Positions 25,607 to 32,627 of a stretch of 35,460 nucleotides of DNA are shown in pieces. The DNA comes from an uncultured Lachnospiraceae bacterium. Lineage in GTDB: Bacteria > Bacillota > Clostridia > Lachnospirales > Lachnospiraceae. The notes beneath the pieces are model-generated. The model searched no databases. It worked only from the letters and a program-made list of their open reading frames with translations, and was not told where the DNA came from. A program made the position numbers and the translations under genes. Within the stretch, counting starts at the first letter, position 1, and every line of letters starts with the position of its first letter. Location of the stretch: the NCBI GenBank assembly GCA_947594855.1, contig CANQEL010000023.1, positions 1 through 35,460 of the forward strand, written 5' to 3'.

Positions 25607-25701
25607 ATGGCAATCTCCTCTTTTAATAATATATCAGATAACTGCGAAGCCTGTTCGCAATCGCCTAATCGTAGTATTTACCAAATAAGCCTTTTTATTC
25701 A

Positions 25702-27264
25702 TTAAAGCATATCAACCTGTTTTATAAGCAGAAGTTTTTGTCCTGGCGACACATCCTCCGTTTCGATATCATTCATTTCTTTTATTGAATCCATTGTAGT
25801 AGAAAATTTCTTTGCTATACTCCACAGGCTGTCGTCTCTTTGTACAATATATCCGGTTAATCCGGGAATATCCCAAAAGGTTTCCATATCTTTTTCAGAT
25901 ATCTGGTAATCTGTAATTACCGACTGGTTAAAACGGTTAAATACTATTGTATCCATACCTATTACCGCTTTAATTTCCGTTTCATTTCCATCAATAACCA
26001 TTACATGTATCTGTTCAACCATAGGGTTTATCTCATATATACAGTCATCATTTATGCCCCTTGCTTCAATAAGATGTGTAAATGGTATCGCTCCGATATA
26101 CGAACTTACAGGTCTTCCTTCTCCTTCGGTAAAATACATCAGCTGTACTTCTATTACCCCGGATACTTCAATGCCTCCATTAACAATTTCTTCATCATCA
26201 ATCCTTACTGCTCCCTGCGCGCTGCATATCTGCATTATAGCCGGATTATCTGAATCTATGGTAAGCCTGTCGTTAATACGGACTTTGCTGTTATTTCTCA
26301 TAACGATATTTTCAAGCATAATATCCTTAAATACAGGTATTACTTCATTCGACGTTGAGTATAAATCTGCCAGAAGGCTTACCGGCTCCTCCTTATACAC
26401 TTTTATATCAAGAGCCGCCACAGCTTCTATATCAATTATCCTGTCCTCGCCGTCTTCGTCAGCTTTAATCTGTATATCTTTATCCTGAATAACCATTTCC
26501 ACGTAAGAAATCATGTTTTCATCGCATCCGCTGCATTGTACTTCATCGGAAAACGTGATTTTTGATTCAAAATCACATATTCCTTCATCTTCTGCACCTT
26601 TATAAAGTATAAATACCTTTAAAGTTCCTCTTATGCTTAACTTATCCTGAATAAGCCTCATTTCCACCTCTTCAGGCACCAGCTCTTCATATATAATTTC
26701 CCTTATGCTGTCACGGCCTGAAGGCAGTATAACCTCATCTTTAATTCTGCACACATCTTTATTACTTAATGCAAGCTCTGAAATCATTTTATCCGAATAA
26801 AGCTTTTCAATATACGGTTCATCGCTTATATCCACCGCCGCTTCTTCATCTACAAGCTCTTCGGCCATTGTCGTCAGCTTAAGGACAGCCTTAATATTAA
26901 TTTTTCTGGAATTAATTATTTCTGCACTAAGCCCTTCAAGCTCCCATTTAACATGTACATTATCTTCTCCGCATGCATTATCCATATTAACTACTTCATC
27001 AAAAGGAATTTGACCTTCCATGTGCTGTATATGACTTTCGCTATCCGTGTCTTCATACAAAATATGAAACATCAAAACTCCCTTTAATAAAACCTTTCCA
27101 TTGGCAGGTTTTATTTCATGAATTTTTATTTCACCGTTTTCACGTATAACCATGTTAATATCCGGCTTTACATCAGGAACATTAATATCATTGTCTATCG
27201 TCATCTGCATACTGCTTTTACACTTTATCATATTCATATGTATATTTCTCTTAATCAGCTCCAA
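25702..27264 (-). CDS. SPOCS (DUF3794) protein with C-terminal LysM domain
   Basis: The 520-aa protein contains three copies of the DUF3794/SPOCS domain (roughly 1-150, 160-280 and 300-440). Each has the pattern of a hydrophobic strand followed by an I-PF-E/H turn (for example GQIPFDEVVNM and GAIPFTHLIEA). A C-terminal LysM domain (about 470-518, YIVQRDDSLWSIAKKFSTTM) should bind peptidoglycan or glycan. Proteins of this architecture are common in spore-forming Clostridia and are associated with spore coat or cortex. I chose the TTG at 27262-27264, which follows AAAGGAG at seven bases and gives the family's usual ELIKxNIHMN start. No signal peptide is visible, consistent with mother-cell assembly. 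Confidence 0.9.
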   Translation of the reverse strand: MELIKRNIHMNMIKCKSSMQMTIDNDINVPDVKPDINMVIRENGEIKIHEIKPANGKVLLKGVLMFHILYEDTDSESHIQHMEGQIPFDEVVNMDNACGEDNVHVKWELEGLSAEIINSRKINIKAVLKLTTMAEELVDEEAAVDISDEPYIEKLYSDKMISELALSNKDVCRIKDEVILPSGRDSIREIIYEELVPEEVEMRLIQDKLSIRGTLKVFILYKGAEDEGICDFESKITFSDEVQCSGCDENMISYVEMVIQDKDIQIKADEDGEDRIIDIEAVAALDIKVYKEEPVSLLADLYSTSNEVIPVFKDIMLENIVMRNNSKVRINDRLTIDSDNPAIMQICSAQGAVRIDDEEIVNGGIEVSGVIEVQLMYFTEGEGRPVSSYIGAIPFTHLIEARGINDDCIYEINPMVEQIHVMVIDGNETEIKAVIGMDTIVFNRFNQSVITDYQISEKDMETFWDIPGLTGYIVQRDDSLWSIAKKFSTTMDSIKEMNDIETEDVSPGQKLLLIKQVDML

Positions 27265-27300
27265 AAAAACACTCCTTTCGTGCACAAAATATTTTTTATA

Positions 27301-27714
27301 TTATTTATATATTACTTCATAATCAAGATATTCCATTTTTACAACAATATACGGGTAGGTTATAAAACTTTGTACGCTTTCAGCTTCCTGCGGCCCTTTA
27401 AGTGTAGTCGCAAAAACTATTGTATTATCCGTTGCATAAAGTTCATCAACTACAATACTGTATCCCCCGGTCGGCTGCTCGCCATAGCCTGCCATAAGAT
27501 ACAAATCATTATTATCTGCGTAACTCAGCTTAAACGCGCTTTTTTTCTTTTCTTCAATTGCATTTTTTAAAGTTTCAGGTATATCTTCATCATTTACAAC
27601 CGTAAATTCAATATCCTTTACTTTTTCTTCAGAAGTTTTTTTCATTCCACAGGCGGACAATAAAAATACCGCCACAAAAATAATCATAACGGTACATCTT
27701 CTAAAAAAATACAA
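27301..27714 (-). CDS. PrcB-domain lipoprotein
   Basis: The 137-aa protein has a lipoprotein signal peptide (basic RR, hydrophobic VMIIFVAVFLL, lipobox LSAC with the lipidated Cys at about residue 22). It is followed by a PrcB C-terminal-like domain recognisable by NDLYLMAGYGEQPTGGYSI. It should be anchored to the outer face of the membrane. PrcB was named as a partner of a Treponema protease complex; its role in Firmicutes is unknown. The start is TTG at 27712-27714, eight bases after AGGAGGTG. That ribosome binding site lies inside the 3' arm of a hairpin followed by T-rich sequence. The SPOCS/LysM gene starts 36 bases downstream. Confidence 0.85.
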   Translation of the reverse strand: MYFFRRCTVMIIFVAVFLLSACGMKKTSEEKVKDIEFTVVNDEDIPETLKNAIEEKKKSAFKLSYADNNDLYLMAGYGEQPTGGYSIVVDELYATDNTIVFATTLKGPQEAESVQSFITYPYIVVKMEYLDYEVIYK

Positions 27715-27762
27715 AACAAAAACACCTCCTCACTATATGTAATCATTCTATGTGAGAAGATG
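27711..27762 (-). terminator. terminator-like hairpin overlapping the RBS of the PrcB lipoprotein gene
   Basis: On the minus strand CATCTTCTCAC (27752-27762) can pair with GTGAGGAGGTG (27723-27733) over 11 positions, two of them G-U, around an 18-base loop. TTTTTGTTTTG follows directly. The geometry is that of an intrinsic terminator for the PlsC-like gene. The 3' arm contains the AGGAGG and the tail contains the TTG start of the next gene, so it could also control that gene. Confidence 0.6.
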
Positions 27763-27775
27763 CCTGTTTTATGAA

Positions 27776-28492
27776 TTAACATTCGCCTAATATATCTATT
27801 AACTTTTCAGAAATCCTGCTTTTCACCAGCGCCCCTATTTCTGCGGCTTTCATATTACAATACTCTACATACTCAATCGGCTTAAGAAAATGCACATATG
27901 TTGTAACTGCTTTCAATGAATTAACACCAAATGGTTTCCATGAATCTATCAGACATATTGGAACAATCGGGCATCTGGCTTTTATCGCGCATCTGAAACA
28001 TCCTGCCCTGAATTCCTGCAGATGATTGTGGTTATCATTATAGCCGCCTTCAGGAAATATTAAGTAACGTCTTCCCTCTTTAACCTCTGTGGCAATTTCA
28101 TTAAGCACGCCTATCTGCTGTTTCGGGTCATCCATCTTAATTCTTTTTCCGCCAATTGCATCAATAAATTGTGAGGTTAAAATGCATTTTGACTTTTTAT
28201 ATTCCATAAGTACTGACAGAGGCTTAATATGTCCATACATAATACCAAGCGCATCATATTTACCCTGATGGTTAGAATACATTATGTATCCGCCTTCGTC
28301 CGGAAGGTTATCCTCACCTGAAATAACCGTAGATATCCTTCCTCTTTTTTTTAAGCGGTTCACAACCTTAACTGCCTCTCCATAACGCTGTTCTTCATTA
28401 AACTTATCATGTGAAGCTACATATGCCAGTCGTATTACCGCTATTACCGCAAGTATCAGACCTGTTATTATCACATATATAAAGCGTAACAA
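27776..28492 (-). CDS. PlsC-family 1-acyl-glycerol-3-phosphate acyltransferase
   Basis: This membrane-associated acyltransferase of about 238 aa probably makes phosphatidic acid from lysophosphatidic acid. It has one N-terminal membrane helix (about 4-24), the catalytic HX4D block in YSNHQGKYDALG, the FPEGGYND block and the CPIVPICLID block IV. I chose the TTG at 28490-28492 because GGAGG lies eight bases upstream and the product then begins at the hydrophobic helix. A longer frame upstream would overlap the Nudix gene and lacks a good ribosome binding site. Chain-length preference cannot be judged. Confidence 0.87.
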   Translation of the reverse strand: MLRFIYVIITGLILAVIAVIRLAYVASHDKFNEEQRYGEAVKVVNRLKKRGRISTVISGEDNLPDEGGYIMYSNHQGKYDALGIMYGHIKPLSVLMEYKKSKCILTSQFIDAIGGKRIKMDDPKQQIGVLNEIATEVKEGRRYLIFPEGGYNDNHNHLQEFRAGCFRCAIKARCPIVPICLIDSWKPFGVNSLKAVTTYVHFLKPIEYVEYCNMKAAEIGALVKSRISEKLIDILGEC

Positions 28493-28520
28493 TTTATATT
28501 CCTCCGATGGTAAGTCTTTA

Positions 28521-29249
28521 TTACTTCCTATTACTGTCCATAGCCTGCTTAATGTACAAAAGGGCATTTACTATGAATCTTGCATGATCGAAAGCAATAT
28601 TTTCACTATGCACAACTTCATATTTTCTTTCTTTCAAAATTCCATACAGATTTTCTCTTATACATACGCATGCTTCACATTTCTGTGCAGACTCTTTGTT
28701 AAATAATACCACACTATAAGTACTTTTTACAATCTCTCCGTTATTTTCATAGACAATTTCACTTGCCAACTTTCTAAAGTCCACATCAAACCACATTGCT
28801 TCAGAAGCGTCATCACCTGCCACCGGTTCATGCACTGATTCATCAACAAGTGCCGCAAAGGATGTTGTAATAATACGGTCTCTTGGATCACGCCATGTTT
28901 CTCCCCATGTATAAATCTGGGTTATTGGTATCCCTGTCAGTGAAGTTTCTTCAAACAGCTCTCTTTTTGCCGCCGCCTCCAAATCTTCACCAATATTGCA
29001 AAATCCTCCCGGAAGAGCCCAATATCCTATACACGGATGATTCTTCCTTTTTATCATAAGCAGGGACAAATCATCATTTACCGACTGCAGCTCTTTGTAA
29101 TATCTGAAAACCAGTACATCTGCCGTTACACTTGGATTACGATATTTTCCTGAATCATATTTATCAAGAAATTCTTTAAGTGTTTCACCGTTTTCATTAA
29201 GGCTGCCATCACCTTTAAATGACGAAAAATTTTCTAAAAATGCCGGCAT
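28521..29249 (-). CDS. Nudix hydrolase
   Basis: The 242-aa protein carries a Nudix box, GX5EX7REXXEE, in GGFCNIGEDLEAAAKRELFEE, preceded by the usual WALPGG strand. Before it lies a segment of about 60 residues with SVTADVLVFRYYK, and after it WRDPRDRIITTSFAALV. This arrangement is found in Nudix proteins acting on ADP-ribose or NAD-related compounds, including NrtR-like regulators, but I see no clear C-terminal DNA-binding helix. The C-terminal 80 residues are unassigned. The ATG at 29247-29249 is preceded by GGAGGG. It follows the S1-domain gene with a small overlap of ribosome binding site and stop. Confidence 0.88.
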   Translation of the reverse strand: MPAFLENFSSFKGDGSLNENGETLKEFLDKYDSGKYRNPSVTADVLVFRYYKELQSVNDDLSLLMIKRKNHPCIGYWALPGGFCNIGEDLEAAAKRELFEETSLTGIPITQIYTWGETWRDPRDRIITTSFAALVDESVHEPVAGDDASEAMWFDVDFRKLASEIVYENNGEIVKSTYSVVLFNKESAQKCEACVCIRENLYGILKERKYEVVHSENIAFDHARFIVNALLYIKQAMDSNRK

Positions 29250-29263
29250 AATTCCCTCCAAAA

Positions 29264-30196
29264 TCAATCGTCAATTGATATTTCCCCAAGAAGCGCTGAC
29301 ATTGATGTTGACGCTTCTTCTCCTGACACATATTCGTTTTCACTCTTTTCAGGCGTTTCATTTTTTTCCATTATATCCTGCAGCGCCTTCATGCTGAGAC
29401 TTATTTTACCGTCTTTTATCTCTGTTATCTTAACGTCAACTTCCTGGCCCTGTTTTACAACTTCGCCCGGAGTTTTAATCCTTTTGTTTGCAATCTGTGA
29501 TATATGAACGAGACCTGAAAGGCCGTTTCCTATATCAACAAAACATCCGTATGGTTTAATAGATTCTACAACTCCCTTTAGAACCATACCCGTATGTATT
29601 TCTGATAACTTTTCAGCTCTCTCTTCTTCTGCTTTTCTTTCTTCCGCTTCACGTGCAGAAAGTATAAGTTTTCTCCTGTCAGCATCTGCCTCTACAACAA
29701 TTACAGAAACCGTTTTTCCTACCAATGCCTCTTTCGCTTCATTATCCAAACGTGCTATGGATAATCTGGAAGTTGGAATAAAACCTCTTATACCGTTCAA
29801 GTATGCAACGGCTCCTCCTTTTACGCTTTCAGCAATTTTTACGGTATATTCCGTACCGTTTTCAAGCGCTTCCTCAATTTCTCTCCATGCATTAATATAA
29901 TTTGCCTGTTTAAGTGAAAGCACAAGATTACCATTGCTGTCATCCTTTCTTATAACAATGGCATCAATCTCTGCGCCCGGTTTCAGATCATCCAGCATAC
30001 TAAATCCAGGATCATCGCTCAACTGGTCCGGAAGAATAATCCCCTGCATATAGGTTCCAAGATCCACATATACGACATAATTTTCAATTCCCGCAATTAC
30101 GCCGTGAACCATATCTCCCTCTTTGTAATTTACCATGCTTGCATTAATCTCTGCTTCCATATCCGCCATAGTCGGCTCTTTTGTCTCTTCACTCAT
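29264..30196 (-). CDS. S1 RNA-binding domain protein (ribosomal protein S1-like)
   Basis: The 310-aa protein contains three S1 OB-fold domains (about 24-92, 106-175 and 198-268). The third is the best conserved, with GVVESIKPYGCFVDIGNGLSGLVHIS. An acidic C-terminal tail follows. It is shorter than the six-domain Escherichia S1 but matches the S1-like proteins of Firmicutes, which bind mRNA and may assist translation. I chose the ATG at 30194-30196 because AGGAGGACAT precedes it; the longer frame upstream reads through the end of the alarmone synthetase gene. The ATG begins one base after that gene's stop. Confidence 0.9.
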   Translation of the reverse strand: MSEETKEPTMADMEAEINASMVNYKEGDMVHGVIAGIENYVVYVDLGTYMQGIILPDQLSDDPGFSMLDDLKPGAEIDAIVIRKDDSNGNLVLSLKQANYINAWREIEEALENGTEYTVKIAESVKGGAVAYLNGIRGFIPTSRLSIARLDNEAKEALVGKTVSVIVVEADADRRKLILSAREAEERKAEEERAEKLSEIHTGMVLKGVVESIKPYGCFVDIGNGLSGLVHISQIANKRIKTPGEVVKQGQEVDVKITEIKDGKISLSMKALQDIMEKNETPEKSENEYVSGEEASTSMSALLGEISIDD

Positions 30197-30197
30197 T

Positions 30198-30917
30198 TTA
30201 ATGTCCTCCTGCTCTCCATCTTTTCTTTTTCTTTTCTGGTTTTGTATCACCATCGACATCAATAAGCATATCGTTGACGACACCTTTTTCGGCATATTCT
30301 TTTACATATTCATTAATTGAGAGCATCTTCTCATCAAGAAACGCTACTATATTGGCACATTCTTTAAGCTCAGCTCTTATACCATGCGGCGCTTTGCCCT
30401 CAAATTTATAATATATCTTATGTTCAAGACTCGCCCAAAAATCCATTGCTATAGTTCTTATCTGAATCTCAACCTTTGTTTTTACCGTTTTTTCAGATAA
30501 AAATATTGGTATTGTTACTATCATATGATAGCTCATATAACCATTTTCCTTAGGATTCTGTATATAATCCTTAATCTTTAATATCTCTATATCATTCTGA
30601 CTGGATATAGCTTTCGCAATTCTGTATATATCTGACGAAAAAGAACATATAACCCTCACTCCTGCAATATCATTAACATACTGTATTGCATTTGCAATAG
30701 TAAGCTCTTTTTCCCTCCGCCTTAACTTTCTCGCGATGCTGTCTGAAGATTTCAGTCTGCTTGATATATGTTCAATCGGATTATATTGATGCGAAAGTTT
30801 AAATTCATTATTAAGGATTTCAAGTTTAGTACTTATTTCTTTTATTGCGGAGTCATATAGAAGAAGCATCTGGCTCCATTCTTCATTATTATTATGATAT
30901 ATTGGTAAATCACTCAT
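30198..30917 (-). CDS. small alarmone synthetase (GTP pyrophosphokinase family)
   Basis: This 239-aa protein is a single RelA/SpoT synthetase domain without the hydrolase and C-terminal regulatory domains, as in RelQ/YjbM or YwaC-type enzymes. Recognisable parts are the HISSRLKSSDSIARKLRRR basic stretch, NDIAGVRVIC, NPKENGYMSYHMIV and the catalytic EIQIRTIAMDFWASLEHKIYYK. It should make (p)ppGpp from GTP or GDP and ATP in the cytoplasm. I chose the ATG at 30915-30917, six bases after GGAAGGTG. Its stop is one base before the S1-protein start, so the two are coupled. Whether it is RelQ or RelP cannot be told by eye. Confidence 0.92.
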   Translation of the reverse strand: MSDLPIYHNNNEEWSQMLLLYDSAIKEISTKLEILNNEFKLSHQYNPIEHISSRLKSSDSIARKLRRREKELTIANAIQYVNDIAGVRVICSFSSDIYRIAKAISSQNDIEILKIKDYIQNPKENGYMSYHMIVTIPIFLSEKTVKTKVEIQIRTIAMDFWASLEHKIYYKFEGKAPHGIRAELKECANIVAFLDEKMLSINEYVKEYAEKGVVNDMLIDVDGDTKPEKKKKRWRAGGH

Positions 30918-30977
30918 TTGTTTCACCTTCCTCATCCACCCTACTTTACCACCAAATTATGAAAAAACATTGAACAA

Positions 30978-31838
30978 TTACAAAAGAATATCACTCATTT
31001 GCGCAAATTGCGAAAGAGTGAGTACCTCTCCCCTGACTCCTTTATCAAGTCCCATCTGTTCAAGTACCCTTTCAACATCTTCACGCCCGTAATTAAGTTC
31101 CCTGTTATTTTTAATACCATTACATAATGTTTTTCTTCTCTGCTGGAATGAAGCTCTTATAAGCGCAAACATCAGCTCCCTGTTTTTAACTTTAACCGGC
31201 GGCTCCTTATATTTTTTCAGTCTTATAACCGCACTGGCAACATTTGGCCTTGGTATAAAACAATTCTGCGGCACATTGGCTGCAAGATATGCCTCCGCAT
31301 AGTATGAAACAGCAAGGGATAACGCGCCATACGCCTTACTTCCCGGTCCGGCCTGCATACGCTCTGCAACTTCCTTTTGAACCATTACGGTAATACTTTC
31401 AACAGGTACATCATTTTCAAGAAATCCCATTATAATCGGCGTAGTTATATAATAAGGAAGGTTCGCGACTACCTTAAAAGGCCTGCCGTTATTATATTGT
31501 TCTGCCAGCTCTTTTATATCCTGCCTGAGTATGTCGCCACATATAACCGATACATTATCATAATCGGACAATGTCCTTTCAAGAACAGGTATAAGTGTTT
31601 TATCTATTTCTACGGCAAGTACTTTACCGGAAACCTCACACAAAAACTGTGTCATGGTTCCAATTCCGGGCCCGATTTCAAGCACGCAGTCATCCTTTGT
31701 TATTTGCGCGGCGTTGATTATTTTTTTCATAACATGTTCATCTACAAGAAAATTTTGTCCAAATTTTTTTTGAAAATGAATGTTATGCCTTTTAAGTATT
31801 TCTACAGTATTTTTTGGATTGACCAGATACCCTTCCAA
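30978..31838 (-). CDS. rsmA: 16S rRNA dimethyladenosine transferase RsmA (KsgA)
   Basis: The 286-aa enzyme dimethylates A1518 and A1519 of 16S rRNA with SAM, a late step in small-subunit assembly. It shows KKFGQNFLVDEHVMKKI, the SAM motif VLEIGPGIGTMT, the acidic AVEIDKTL, the catalytic VANLPYYITTPI motif and the C-terminal RASFQQRRKTL. The start appears to be TTG at 31836-31838, with GAGGT about seven bases upstream; no nearby ATG fits. It follows tatD by three bases. The order metG-tatD-rsmA is a conserved Firmicutes arrangement. Confidence 0.96.
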   Translation of the reverse strand: MEGYLVNPKNTVEILKRHNIHFQKKFGQNFLVDEHVMKKIINAAQITKDDCVLEIGPGIGTMTQFLCEVSGKVLAVEIDKTLIPVLERTLSDYDNVSVICGDILRQDIKELAEQYNNGRPFKVVANLPYYITTPIIMGFLENDVPVESITVMVQKEVAERMQAGPGSKAYGALSLAVSYYAEAYLAANVPQNCFIPRPNVASAVIRLKKYKEPPVKVKNRELMFALIRASFQQRRKTLCNGIKNNRELNYGREDVERVLEQMGLDKGVRGEVLTLSQFAQMSDILL

Positions 31839-31841
31839 ACG

Positions 31842-32627
31842 TTATACCTCTATCCCATACATTTCTATTGCATTTTTTGCTGTTACTTCTATTACTTCTT
31901 CTTCATCCACATTTTTTAATTCTGCTATCGCTTTTATTACATAAGGAAGAAATGTTGAATCACTTCTCTCTCCTCTGTGCGGAGCAGGGGCAAGATAAGG
32001 ACAGTCAGTTTCAATTACAATCTTTTCAAGCGGAATATCACAAACAACTTTTTTAAGCTTCTTTGCATTACTGAAAGTAAGCACCCCGCCGATTCCGATA
32101 TTATATCCCATATCAATATACTGCCTTGCCATTTCCACCGTGTACGAAAAACAATGTATAACGCCTCTGTTATTCTTCCTTAATTTATCATCATAGCGTT
32201 TCAGAATATCCAAAGTATCTTCTGCAGCTTCCCTGCTGTGTATAATAACAGGCATATCAAACTCTGCGGCAACATCAAGCTGTCTTTCAAACCATTTCTT
32301 CTGTATATCACGCGCCGGCTCCGGATAGTGGTAATCAAGACCTATCTCGCCTACTGCCACTATCTTCTTATCAGCGCACGTCCTTTTAATTACATCAATA
32401 TCCTTATCCGTAAGTTCTCCACATTCACTTGGATGAACTCCGGCGCTTCCATACACATAAGGATACTTTTCTGTGATTTCAAGTGTTTTATATAACGTAT
32501 CCATACTTGAAGAAATGTTTACTATATAACCTACGCCATGATTTTCCATGCCTGACAAAAGAACATCCCTGTCCTCATCAAATCTGGAATCGTCATAATG
32601 TGCATGGCTGTCAAATATTTTTAACAT
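31842..32627 (-). CDS. tatD: TatD-family metal-dependent hydrolase
   Basis: The 261-aa TIM-barrel hydrolase has the metal ligands of the family: H8 and H10 in FDSHAHYDD, Glu in VGEIGLDYHYP, His in VIIHSREAAED and HCFSY, and Asp in ETDCPYLAP. TatD proteins act as 3'-to-5' DNA exonucleases or deoxyribonucleases in several bacteria. The ATG at 32625-32627 overlaps the end of metG by seven bases, with GGAG inside the metG 3' end, so it is coupled to metG. Confidence 0.95.
   Translation of the reverse strand: MLKIFDSHAHYDDSRFDEDRDVLLSGMENHGVGYIVNISSSMDTLYKTLEITEKYPYVYGSAGVHPSECGELTDKDIDVIKRTCADKKIVAVGEIGLDYHYPEPARDIQKKWFERQLDVAAEFDMPVIIHSREAAEDTLDILKRYDDKLRKNNRGVIHCFSYTVEMARQYIDMGYNIGIGGVLTFSNAKKLKKVVCDIPLEKIVIETDCPYLAPAPHRGERSDSTFLPYVIKAIAELKNVDEEEVIEVTAKNAIEMYGIEV

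Noticed and set aside
25644-25658. Small hairpin GCGAA/TTCGC between the SPOCS/LysM gene and the helix-bundle gene
   Set aside because: Only five base pairs and no following T-run, so not convincing as a terminator or regulator.
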